From assembly GCA_036821645.1 (NCBI GenBank), contig DAISJD010000106.1, positions 1-10,526 on the forward strand: a stretch of 10,526 bases of DNA. The letters are read 5' to 3'. The DNA is from DAISJD01 sp036821645. GTDB lineage: Bacteria; Pseudomonadota; Alphaproteobacteria; ATCC43930; CGMCC-115725. Positions 1-6,314 of this stretch are shown here, one piece after another. The position numbers and the translations under genes were made by a program. The notes below the pieces were generated by a model, which saw only the letters and a program-made list of their open reading frames with translations, had not been told where the DNA came from and did no database searches. Numbering within the stretch: position 1 is the stretch's first letter; the number at the start of each line of letters is the position of its first letter.

Positions 1-16
1 GGGGAGACCGGGGGGG

Positions 17-89
17 CGAAACCGCCTGCCAAAAAACGCAAAAGCCCCGCGCCAGAACAAAAGACCCTCTTTTAAAACGGGCGGTTTCG
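17..89. repeat. Inverted repeat upstream of the first gene
   Basis: CGAAACCGCC (17-26) is exactly complementary to GGCGGTTTCG (80-89), with 53 bases between. It lies before the ribosome-binding site of the gene at 141. It could be a leader structure or the end signal of a gene left of the window; the long loop makes either uncertain. I see no gene in bases 1-140. Confidence 0.3.
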
Positions 90-140
90 TGGCCCTATGC
101 GGGTTAGACTTGTTGACGCGAAAAACCAGGGGGAAAAGCA

Positions 141-830
141 ATGTCAGAGACGCATGTCATTCCAACACCGATCGTGCCGACCGTGCCGGTTCAAGGCGGC
201 GGCGTCTTTCCGGTTCGCCGGATTTTTTGCGTCGGCCGCAATTATGCCGCCCATGCCCGTGAAATGGGGCATGATCCGTCGCGCGAACCGCCGTTCTTTT
301 TCACGAAACCCGCCGACGCGCTGGTGACTGACGGACGTGTACCCTATCCGCGCCGGACCAAGGATTTCCATCATGAAATCGAATTGGTGGTTGCGATCGG
401 CACCGGCGGGGCCGATATCGCACCGGCGGATGCGGAACGGCATATTTTCGGCTATGCCGTGGGTCTCGACATGACGCGCCGCGACGTGCAGGGGGCGGCA
501 AAATCCAAGGGGCATCCGTGGGATATGGGCAAGGGCTTCGACCATTCCGCCCCGATTGCCGCGATCACACCCAAGGCGGATCTGTCGGGCGGACTTGCCG
601 GTCGGTCGATCACGCTCGCGGTCAACGATGCCGTGCGCCAAAACGGTGCTCTTGATGACATGATCTGGCCGGTTGCCGACATCATCGCCCATTTATCGGC
701 GGAAATCACCCTTGCCCCCGGCGATCTCATCTATACCGGCACGCCCGACGGGGTTGGGGCCGTGGTTGCGGGCGATCGCTTGGCCGCACGGGTTGCGGGT
801 TTGGCACCGCTCGACATTGTGATTGTTTGA
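141..830 (+). CDS. FAA hydrolase family protein (fumarylpyruvate hydrolase / FAHD1-like)
   Basis: This cytoplasmic metal-dependent enzyme has the fumarylacetoacetate hydrolase fold, which cleaves C-C bonds in small diketo acids such as fumarylpyruvate or acylpyruvates, or decarboxylates oxaloacetate. Seen in the 229-residue protein: the opening signature CVGRNYAAHAREMG (30-43), PPFFFTKPADA (50-60), the metal-binding pair in HHEIELVVAIG (Glu79, Glu81), the third ligand in GLDMTRRD (Asp110), and the C-terminal TGTPDGVG (199-206). The length is normal for the single-domain class. The start at 141 is supported by AGGGGG at 129-134. The DMTRRD-Q form resembles fumarylpyruvate hydrolases of gentisate degradation, but no other gene of that pathway is visible, so the substrate stays open. 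Base composition is GC-rich, like the right flank and unlike the next genes. Confidence 0.9.
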   Translation: MSETHVIPTPIVPTVPVQGGGVFPVRRIFCVGRNYAAHAREMGHDPSREPPFFFTKPADALVTDGRVPYPRRTKDFHHEIELVVAIGTGGADIAPADAERHIFGYAVGLDMTRRDVQGAAKSKGHPWDMGKGFDHSAPIAAITPKADLSGGLAGRSITLAVNDAVRQNGALDDMIWPVADIIAHLSAEITLAPGDLIYTGTPDGVGAVVAGDRLAARVAGLAPLDIVIV

Positions 831-848
831 CGGGGACAAGGATCCTGA

Positions 849-883
849 CGTGGCGCATCCCAGACCGGCTGGGGTGCGTTACG
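849..883 (+). terminator. Strong hairpin after the FAA hydrolase gene
   Basis: CGCATCCCAG (854-863) pairs with CTGGGGTGCG (869-878) around a 5-base loop, with one G-U pair. The stem extends outward through two G-U pairs to CGT (849-851) / ACG (881-883), about 15 base pairs in all. It follows the stop codon at 830 and lies exactly where GC-rich sequence turns AT-rich. No U-tract follows, so intrinsic termination is likely but not certain. Confidence 0.5.
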
Positions 884-927
884 AAGATAGTGTATAAAAT
901 AAAATATTTATGGGGCTATAGCAGCCA

Positions 928-1278
928 ATGAGTAAGAGAACATGGTTTAGCGCAAAATTAAGATTTGTGATTATGATTGAAAATTTAGGTGGCAAGACAC
1001 TGAATGACTGTGTTTTTGTTTTTAAATCTGAGGATTTTGAAACAGCGTTTATTAAGGCAATTTCCATCGGCGAGCACAATGAGGCTCAATATAAAAATAT
1101 GGACGGTGAATGTGTTGTTTGGAAATTTATGGAAGTAATTTCTCTTGATATCATTGGGCGAGAGATGTTGGATGGTGCTGAGGTTTATTCAGAGCCAATA
1201 CATTTAAATGAAAAAGACATCTTGCCGTTTGATTCTGTTTTCAATCCAAAAGCATCGCGCCCTATTCAGACAATATAA
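928..1278 (+). CDS. DUF4288-like small protein, candidate immunity protein
   Basis: This is a 116-residue, probably cytoplasmic protein without signal peptide or membrane segment. The opening TWFSAKLRF (5-13), the middle section with FETAFIKAISIGEH, and YKNMDGECVVWKFMEVISLD (residues 55-74) match my memory of the DUF4288 pattern (W[YF]SAKL at the start, then Y-x-N-x-x-G-x-x-V-x-W-x-F), a family often found as small genes in polymorphic-toxin immunity regions. The start at 928 is chosen because the family begins just before W-F-S-A-K; the ribosome-binding site is weak (GGGG at 912-915). The gene is AT-rich compared with its left neighbour, suggesting acquisition. No toxin lies upstream, so it would be an orphan immunity gene. 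Function is inferred from family and context only. Confidence 0.7.
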   Translation: MSKRTWFSAKLRFVIMIENLGGKTLNDCVFVFKSEDFETAFIKAISIGEHNEAQYKNMDGECVVWKFMEVISLDIIGREMLDGAEVYSEPIHLNEKDILPFDSVFNPKASRPIQTI

Positions 1279-1327
1279 TGCAAGGTGGTGGGTTCATTTT
1301 TTTTGCGTAGGCGAGGGGGAAATGTTA

Positions 1328-1876
1328 ATGATGACACGTTTTCTTTTTTGTTTCGCTATGGTCGTGATTGTCGCTACCGTATGCACCGAAGATGCACGTG
1401 CGGATATACTATCAAATGGTCTTGCATTGACAACATTTGTTGGATCTAGAATGTTCAGACTGAACGTTACATCTGAGCCCGAGGAACCTCTTAGTGCTAT
1501 ATTAGAAATAGAGTGCGTTTTCGGATGTCAATCAAACTCTAGTCTGATTGAGAAAATCCAAGGGAGTTTAATACAGGGCGCTTACCCGGTTGAAGACGGG
1601 ATAGTGACGCTCTGGGCGGTTGGGGATGGGGGGCTTGTTAGAATATACCATGTCGATGGTACTGGCGTCAGAAAAGTGCTGGAAACCTCAATACGAGGGC
1701 AATATCCAATTCGTACATCAACAAAAGATGGTCGATCTGCATTCATTATTCAGGAAAAAACTGCCGGAGATTTATTGAGAGACCAGAAAAAAGGGATCAT
1801 TGGGCCTACCTATCCTGTTCAGGGTGATCTTTGGGTTTGGAATGGGCACGAATATATAAAAGATAAGGCACATTGA
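1328..1876 (+). CDS. Exported CxxxC / WxW family protein, copy 1
   Basis: I do not recognise this 182-residue protein. It begins with a Sec signal peptide (basic start, hydrophobic 5-19, likely cleavage after Ala25 in DARA|D), so it should be periplasmic or secreted. Mature features: IECVFGC with Cys63 and Cys67, VTLWAV (93-98), LVRIYHVDG (103-111), VRKVLE (114-119) and a C-terminal LWVWNGHEY (168-176). The same order recurs in the genes at 3706, 4325, 4964 and 5587. ATG at 1328 is preferred because GAGGGGG (1313-1319) is 8 bases upstream; 1322 and 1331 are alternatives. It follows the DUF4288-like gene by 49 bases. The two Cys could form a disulfide after export. Bases 1646-1660 are identical to 5949-5963 in copy 5, supporting common descent. 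Confidence 0.8.
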   Translation: MMTRFLFCFAMVVIVATVCTEDARADILSNGLALTTFVGSRMFRLNVTSEPEEPLSAILEIECVFGCQSNSSLIEKIQGSLIQGAYPVEDGIVTLWAVGDGGLVRIYHVDGTGVRKVLETSIRGQYPIRTSTKDGRSAFIIQEKTAGDLLRDQKKGIIGPTYPVQGDLWVWNGHEYIKDKAH

Positions 1877-2054
1877 ACCGTCTCAGAGAGAAGGGATCAG
1901 AGTGTGTGTTACCCATCCTCCCATGAGAGAATCACGAGGTGGGCAGTATGATGATACCGTTATAGTAAATGGGTCAAGAATTAATTATAGTGCTTATAAA
2001 TTAAGCGATGCGACTATAAACGTTGGTAGAATCATACCTGGAAAGAGTCGATAA
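1860..2054 (+). pseudogene. C-terminal fragment of an unidentified protein, possibly a toxin tip
   Basis: This frame is open for 64 codons and stops at 2052-2054. It overlaps the end of the previous gene and has no convincing ribosome-binding site. The only ATG, at 1923, opens MRESRGGQYDDTVIVNGSRI and would give 43 residues ending in ATINVGRIIPGKSR. Its TAA is followed one base later by the ATG of the next gene, the tight junction usual between the C-terminal end of a polymorphic toxin and its immunity gene. I therefore read it as the surviving tip of a toxin, but I cannot name a toxin family. It may instead be a chance open frame carrying the ribosome-binding site of the next gene. Confidence 0.4.
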
Positions 2055-2055
2055 A

Positions 2056-2397
2056 ATGAGACTATTAAACAAGAGAGAGGAGTTGTTGATTTTATTTCTT
2101 TTATCAAAATTTGATGGATTTGATGAATTTAAAAAAAACATTAGTACTTGTGTGGTTCAGGACATGTCTGATGGGGGAATGGGGTCAATAAGGTTTTGGC
2201 ATGAAGAAAAAAGAGAATTTAGCTCAATTTTGATTGAGTGCGAATGCACAGATGAAGATGGTGTGTGTATAGTTATTTCTTTAAATCTTGATAGAAATGG
2301 AGATTTATTTGAGATGGATTTATGGAAAACTAATTTTTTACCATTAAATGCATATCCTGATATTAAAAATGTAAAGTTTAAAAATATGATTATGTAA
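2056..2397 (+). CDS. DUF6984-like small protein, candidate immunity protein
   Basis: This is a 113-residue acidic protein without signal peptide. Visible sections are LNKREELLILFLL (4-16), VVQDMSDGGMGSIRF (33-47), ECTDEDGVCIVISLNLDRNG (63-82) and LFEMDLWKTNFLPL (84-97). From memory this matches the DUF6984 pattern: a K-x-E-x-x-L-I-x-F-L-L opening, DGGMGS-[IL]-RF, DEDG-V, SLN-D-G, LFE-D-WK-F-PL. ATG 2056 is preferred over an upstream in-frame start at 2023 because it follows GGAAAGAG (2040-2047) at normal spacing and the TAA of the upstream fragment. The gene is strongly AT-rich. Its position directly behind a C-terminal fragment fits an immunity gene whose toxin has been lost. The role is inferred. 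Confidence 0.7.
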   Translation: MRLLNKREELLILFLLSKFDGFDEFKKNISTCVVQDMSDGGMGSIRFWHEEKREFSSILIECECTDEDGVCIVISLNLDRNGDLFEMDLWKTNFLPLNAYPDIKNVKFKNMIM

Positions 2398-2490
2398 ATA
2401 TAATATTTAATTAATTTTCTTATTTTTAATTCCAAAATTAAGTGAGAAATATCTATTAATACTGATTTTTTAGTGTAACCCAAGCTCTAA

Positions 2491-2697
2491 GTTCTGGGTA
2501 AAATATTGTCTCTTTGGAAGAGAATGGTGCTGCACGGGATTATTGGTGGGTTGTTGAGCGTTGCGAGTGGGCGGGGTTTCGGCTCTGGCTTCGTGTCGGC
2601 AGGCTTTACGGATCTCGGCGTCAAGTTTGAGCATGGCTTTGTCACCGGCGCGTTCGGGTATAATTTTTTATCAAGCAGGGCATTAACAACAAACTGA
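2491..2697 (+). pseudogene. Remnant of a filamentous haemagglutinin / CdiA-type protein
   Basis: The frame is open from after a TAA at 2488 to the TGA at 2695-2697. The peptide contains MVLHGIIGGLLSVASGRGFG, then SGFVSAGFTDLG and HGFVTGAFGYNF. Glycine-rich blocks of the form LHG-GG-GG-FGSGF-SAGF and F-G-VTGAFGY-F are typical of the region before the toxin tip in large two-partner-secreted haemagglutinin/CDI proteins. In the intact proteins I recall, these two blocks are separated by a longer insert, so this copy appears to have an internal deletion as well as loss of its N-terminal body and toxin tip. There is no good start (TTG at 2506 only). It is the best direct sign that the island descends from a polymorphic-toxin locus. 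Confidence 0.6.
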
Positions 2698-2847
2698 AGT
2701 GCGTGTGGATTCTGTCTTTGTCGCTTCTATTCGAGACTTATATGTGATATTGATCAAGAATAATTTGGTCAAGGCAAGTCTAAACTATCTTTACATATGC
2801 TGTTGAGATTATTATTTATTTGATAATGGCATCTATATAGAAAATCT

Positions 2848-2877
2848 TTGTTATCATTGAGTTTGAAATAGTATTAT
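2848..2877 (+). promoter_or_regulatory. Possible promoter for the gene at 2952
   Basis: TTGTTA (2848-2853) and TATTAT (2872-2877) are 18 bases apart and 74 bases before the start codon. The match to a sigma-70 promoter is fair, but AT-rich sequence produces such matches by chance. Confidence 0.25.
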
Positions 2878-2951
2878 CTTCTATCTTAGTCTTTGCAGAT
2901 TTTAATTTGGTGTGCTAGCGTTGTGAAATTAAATCATAGGAGATTTTTTAA

Positions 2952-3371
2952 ATGAAATTTCGATCACCGCAAAAAATTATGATTTTAATATCGATTGTGG
3001 GTCTATTGTTTGTCTTCTTGATGATAAAACAAACAGCATTTTTTGAAGAAGAAGATGCGTGTAAGGTAAAAGAGATTCAAAATATTGTTTCTATTTTAAA
3101 AATAAATGATAGAATAGATGATATTTTTCCATTCATACGGAATGGAAATGTTAATTATATTGTTTATAATGAAAATAAATCATTTTATTATGTTTCTGAA
3201 GTTAATCAATTAAAAAAATTAGAAGGACGTTTTACAGTTTCTGTTACAAAGATGATTGATAATATTTTTATTTTACATCTTGTAAAGAAAACAGCAGATC
3301 TTGTATTGGAATTTGATGATAACCATAAGCTATCGGAATTTCATTGTAGCGAATTTTTAACTGGGCTTTGA
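2952..3371 (+). CDS. Small membrane-anchored protein, unknown function
   Basis: I do not recognise this 139-residue protein. Residues 8-24 (KIMILISIVGLLFVFLM) form a hydrophobic segment after a basic start (MKFRSPQK), so it is likely an N-terminally anchored inner-membrane protein with a periplasmic domain, or a protein with an uncleaved signal. The rest is rich in Ile, Asn, Lys and Phe, with two Cys (in DACKV and FHCSEF) that could pair after export. The start follows AGGAGA (2938-2943) at good spacing. It is extremely AT-rich, unlike the flanking chromosome. Small membrane-anchored genes beside haemagglutinin remnants are often immunity proteins, so that role is possible but not shown. Confidence 0.65.
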   Translation: MKFRSPQKIMILISIVGLLFVFLMIKQTAFFEEEDACKVKEIQNIVSILKINDRIDDIFPFIRNGNVNYIVYNENKSFYYVSEVNQLKKLEGRFTVSVTKMIDNIFILHLVKKTADLVLEFDDNHKLSEFHCSEFLTGL

Positions 3372-3413
3372 GGTGTTTGGTTTGATGATCACACGGACCT
3401 CATCTGCGATTGA

Positions 3414-3437
3414 TGCCGTCTCTGCCGTCTCTGCCGT
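3414..3437 (+). repeat. Short tandem repeat of a 9-base unit
   Basis: TGCCGTCTC occurs twice in direct succession (3414-3422, 3423-3431) and a partial third unit, TGCCGT, follows (3432-3437). It sits in a small GC-rich patch between two AT-rich stretches after the gene ending at 3371. It may mark a recombination scar; no function is evident. Confidence 0.6.
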
Positions 3438-3458
3438 TCAGGACTTTCGGCATGCACA

Positions 3459-3536
3459 CCGATCAAAATAAATATAGATAAGAAAGGGAATATAAAAAAT
3501 ATTTTTTGGAATGGTATGATGTATGTGGAAAAATGA
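3459..3536 (+). pseudogene. Possible C-terminal scrap of a sixth exported-family copy
   Basis: The frame ending at TGA 3534-3536 reads PIKINIDKKGNIKNIF and then WNGMMYVEK before the stop. The tail IF-WNG-x-x-Y-VEK resembles the family C-termini in this window, notably IFVWNSNAYVEK of copy 4 and LWVWNGHEY of copy 1, with one residue missing before W. Upstream the frame runs into the 9-base repeat and a stop at 3411, so no gene body remains. The match is short. An overlapping 67-codon frame (3506-3709, TTG start) uses different codons and shows no family motif. Bases 3537-3705 otherwise hold nothing I can support. Confidence 0.35.
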
Positions 3537-3705
3537 ATGTGGGTCATGTGCAGGATCTTTGTTCATCATCTGCATATTCAAATTTTATGGTAGGACAAAC
3601 GATGAAAGGTAGGGCGTGTTCTGTGGATGTTTTAGGTGCCGACAGGGTCATGCATACGGATGTCAAGGATCCATTGGTCAAGCTAAGGGGGATTATTGGT
3701 CTAAG

Positions 3706-4266
3706 ATGAACAAGATTGTTATTCCGGCACTGCTGATCGCTCTCTTCCTTTCAGTGGCACCCGCCGTGTCGGCGGCCCCGCAAGAAAAACTCCTCGCGCG
3801 CTTAACGGCTGACATTGGCGACAGGACGGTCCAATTGGACATCATGGATAAGCTCATCAAGGTACCAACCGTCATCTCAAGTAATGATCATGGCCATGCA
3901 CTTAAAAATCCTGGTTTTCTTCCTATTCGCAGGCTGATTATCAAATGTCTCACTGCCTGTAAAAAAGAGATAAAATTTGAAGAGGAAATTGACGATTTTC
4001 CACTGGGGGCATTTCGTTTGTGGGATGGCAGTTCGCAATTGATAACGATTTGGGGTGGTGCGACATCATATCGCGTCAGAGTCTATAGCGTCGATAGAAC
4101 CGAAATTTACAAGGTTTTTGAGGAATCTACGATAGAGGCACCACAATTTGTTCGGGTGGAAAATGATCAACAAGCAATTATTTTGGTAAACAGAGACTTT
4201 TCTGGAGAAAAGAAACAAGCGTTCTGGGTTTGGGATGGGGGGCAATATCATCCGGTTCCCCACTGA
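3706..4266 (+). CDS. Exported CxxxC / WxW family protein, copy 2
   Basis: This 186-residue protein starts with a clear Sec signal peptide (MNKIV, hydrophobic 5-21, cleavage likely after Ala23 in VSA|AP). Mature motifs are LLARLTADIG (29-38), IIKCLTAC with Cys81 and Cys85, IKFEEEIDDF (89-98), FRLWDG (103-108), YRVRVYSVD (122-130), IYKVFEE (134-140) and AFWVWDGGQY (172-181). LLARLTADIG and FEEE match copy 5 (VLARATAIIG; TFEEESFD), its closest relative here. The start is set by the signal peptide; AAGGGGG (3685-3691) is somewhat far upstream. The ATG overlaps the stop of a short unproven frame (ATGA at 3706-3709). Copy 3 follows after 58 bases. Function is unknown; export and the Cys pair suggest a folded, disulfide-bearing periplasmic protein. 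Confidence 0.85.
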   Translation: MNKIVIPALLIALFLSVAPAVSAAPQEKLLARLTADIGDRTVQLDIMDKLIKVPTVISSNDHGHALKNPGFLPIRRLIIKCLTACKKEIKFEEEIDDFPLGAFRLWDGSSQLITIWGGATSYRVRVYSVDRTEIYKVFEESTIEAPQFVRVENDQQAIILVNRDFSGEKKQAFWVWDGGQYHPVPH

Positions 4267-4324
4267 AGTCCGGTGTTGTGGATGGTGCGCCATCTGCGTC
4301 GCAATCATCCGTAAAGGGATAGGC

Positions 4325-4861
4325 ATGATCGTAAAGTTTTTGGGGATCCTTGCGCTTATTTTCTGTGCCGCAACATCCAATAAGTGTCGGGCGGAGGGTA
4401 CGCTCTTTCATCTTGAACAGGATGTCGATCTCCGGCGATATTCTATTGATGTTGTGGAGACTGGTTCACGTGAGAGTTACAAAAACAACCTTAAGGTGAA
4501 GTGTGTTCTCGAATGTGGAATTTATCAAGAATATTCCGAAGATATTGCAGGTGAATATGTGAATGGTGGGTATTTAGTTGGAAATAGAATGCTTCTTATC
4601 AGCTCTGCGGCGTCGGCATTTTGGGTACGCATTTTTATTCTGGATGGAGATCTGATAAAAAAAGTCCTCGATCGCCCCACCCATACATTACCCATTGATA
4701 CGGTTATGAATGGAAAAGGGGTCATTATTCTCAGAAATGATATGGCCGGTGATTATCTGATGAACCCGGATATGACGGAAGAGGAAAAAAGAAAAACACA
4801 AGAAGAATTAACGGAATATTGGATTTGGGATGACGGGGCCTATAAGCCTTTTTTACCATGA
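4325..4861 (+). CDS. Exported CxxxC / WxW family protein, copy 3
   Basis: This is a 178-residue protein with a signal peptide (MIVKF, hydrophobic 5-17, likely cleavage after Ala23 in KCRA|E). Motifs in family order are LKVKCVLEC with Cys60 and Cys64, FWVRIFILDG (99-108), IKKVLDRP (111-118), GVIILRND (132-139) and YWIWDDGAY (165-173). A charged, helix-prone insert (TEEEKRKTQEEL, 151-162) sits before the last motif; copy 4 has a similar Lys-rich insert. Cys21 just before the cleavage site is not a lipobox. ATG 4325 follows AAAGGGAT about 6 bases upstream. The gene lies 58 bases after copy 2 and 102 before copy 4, each with its own ribosome-binding site, so co-transcription is plausible. Intact, function unknown. 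Confidence 0.85.
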   Translation: MIVKFLGILALIFCAATSNKCRAEGTLFHLEQDVDLRRYSIDVVETGSRESYKNNLKVKCVLECGIYQEYSEDIAGEYVNGGYLVGNRMLLISSAASAFWVRIFILDGDLIKKVLDRPTHTLPIDTVMNGKGVIILRNDMAGDYLMNPDMTEEEKRKTQEELTEYWIWDDGAYKPFLP

Positions 4862-4963
4862 TAGCGCGCAGTCATGGGGTTAGAGTGACGTCAGTGTTGT
4901 GTGAGAATATTTTATCTCTGTCTAGATTGAACGATGGTTTCCAGGGCAGGCCGAGGTGTGACC

Positions 4964-5564
4964 ATGATAGTACGGGATGGGATTGCAATGATGCTGCGAT
5001 ATGCGATACGGGCGCCCTTGACATGTCTTGTCTTGGCGGCTTTGCCGGTGCCGGGTGAGGCATGGGCGGAAGGCGATCGAACATTCTATCTAAAACAAAG
5101 TATTGGCGGGGGCCTGACCTGTTCGGTTTCTTAAGAAGAATTTCTTGATCCTATCAAGGATGCTCATGCAGATTTTTCTATAGACTGTCATGGCGTCGGC
5201 GATAATAAGTTTAGTTATAAAGAAGATGATATGGGATTGCTTTTACGTGGGGGCTATTTTTCTGGCCATGAATTGGTCACACTCTGGAATGGGGGATCCG
5301 TCATTTGGGTTAAAATCTATACTCTTTCAACATACGACATTCGAAAAGTGCTTGATGCGCCTTCCTTTGATGATCCCACGTTCGGGATAGCATCCAATGG
5401 GCAGAGAGCGGTTATCCTCCATCAAGAAAAGCCCGGAAAATTGACGTTTGGTCTGTATTTCTACAAAAACAAATTCAATAAAAAAAATGGATAAATTTAA
5501 AAAAATTACTGAGACAATCTTTGTTTGGAATAGTAACGCATACGTAGAGAAAAAGAAATCGTGA
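4964..5564 (+). pseudogene. Exported family copy 4, disrupted by a stop and a frameshift
   Basis: The reading starts at ATG 4964 behind GAGGT (4953-4957), with a signal peptide ending in GEAWA|EG. It hits an in-frame TAA at 5132-5134. The same frame then continues without another stop through SIDCHGVG, VTLWNGGSVIWVKIY and IRKVLDAP to TAA 5492-5494. Just before that, in an A8 run (5480-5487), a one-base shift opens the frame 5487-5564, which supplies the missing family end (ETIFVWNSNAY). Removing one A would join both parts. The second Cys of the CxxxC motif is Gly. The stop, the frameshift and the lost Cys together indicate a decaying gene, not a sequencing error alone. The shortened exported product from 4964 has 56 residues and lacks all core motifs. 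Confidence 0.8.
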
Positions 5565-5586
5565 GACAAGGGGGCGATTAGGGGTG

Positions 5587-6125
5587 ATGCTGAAGTTTTG
5601 TCTTGTCGTCGGTGCGGTTTTTCTTCTGGGCGGTGTGTGGGCGACACAGGCGTCGGCCGAGGCGGTCCTGGCTCGTGCCACGGCCATCATCGGGGCCGGG
5701 ACATATACCAAGCGGATGTGGTCGAGCGTGTCGTCCCGGTCCCGGTGACGCCATCGGACCGCTGGGCAAAACATCCGGGGCAGTCGTGGGTCCGTGTAGT
5801 GCAGATTCACTGCACCGCCGGATGCCGCGAAGAGGTCACGTTTGAAGAGGAAAGTTTTGATTCGATCATCAGTTTATTTCGTCTCAGAGACGATGCCTGC
5901 GACTTTATCAGTATTTGGGCATCCGGCAGTGCCTACTGGGTTCGGATTTACCATGTCGATGGTGCGACGATTACCAAAGTCATGGATGAAGCCACCAAAT
6001 CGGCCCCTGAATTTATCTACAGTCCAAATGGATCACTCCTCATTCGTCTCGAAAACCCCGATTCACCTGTATCTCTGTGGTGCTGGAACGGCACCAGATA
6101 TGCGCCGAAGCGGAAAAGCAAGTAG
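5587..6125 (+). pseudogene. Exported family copy 5, one-base frameshift
   Basis: ATG 5587 opens a good signal peptide (MLKFCLVVGAVFLLGG, cleavage near TQASA|EA) and then VLARATAIIG, matching copy 2. That frame stops within about 30 codons. The next frame, from about 5695 to TAG 6123-6125, continues the homology: RDIYQADVVERVVPVP aligned with copy 2 DRTVQLDIMDKLIKVP, then IHCTAGC, VTFEEE, YWVRIYHVDG, ITKVMDE and LWCWNGTRY. The join lies in GGGGCCGGGA (5692-5701) and fits loss of one base. Once joined, the protein would have about 179 residues with all family motifs, including both Cys. AAGGGGG (5568-5574) may be the ribosome-binding site. With only one lesion in a G/C run, a sequencing error or recent mutation is possible. 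Confidence 0.75.
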
Positions 6126-6314
6126 ATTGGGCCGAATGAATGGAAGGTTAAACTTAAAGTAAGAATACTGAATACCATTAAATGAGAGAAGGTATATTTA
6201 TTGAAAGGATAATCTACCGGATAAGTGATGACGGCTTTTCGGTTTCTTCGGGTGCCGTCCGTTGACGGTGCCGGGATCAGCGCTGAGCGATGTCACCCGG
6301 CCCGAAACGCCGTT

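Larger units (their letters stand above)
2398..2951. other. AT-rich stretch without an intact gene
   Basis: Apart from the remnant at 2491-2697, which is clearly less AT-rich than its surroundings, I see no supportable gene here. Bases 2398-2480 are nearly pure A/T. Bases 2698-2951 are AT-rich with many stops in all frames and probably hold the promoter of the gene at 2952. No clear terminator follows the stop at 2397. Confidence 0.5.

Noticed and set aside
144..692. A 182-codon minus-strand frame opposite the FAA hydrolase gene
   Set aside because: It lies inside a well-supported gene on the other strand and shows no motif or ribosome-binding site.
2157..2483. A 108-codon minus-strand frame with a hydrophobic stretch
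   Set aside because: Mostly antisense to the DUF6984-like gene and extending into A/T-only sequence; the hydrophobic part is what random AT-rich DNA encodes.
3414..3437. CRISPR or attachment-site interpretation of the 9-base repeat
   Set aside because: The units are contiguous, very short and only two and a half in number, with no spacers and no integrase or cas gene nearby.
3506..3709. A 67-codon plus-strand frame whose stop overlaps the ATG of copy 2
   Set aside because: It starts at TTG with no ribosome-binding site and shows no known motif. A competing frame in the same bases reads a family-like tail, so the ATGA overlap is probably chance.
5480..5487. Programmed frameshifting at the A8 run in copy 4
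   Set aside because: Slippage here could restore the C-terminus, but the upstream in-frame TAA already prevents a full product, so recoding is not needed to explain the pattern.
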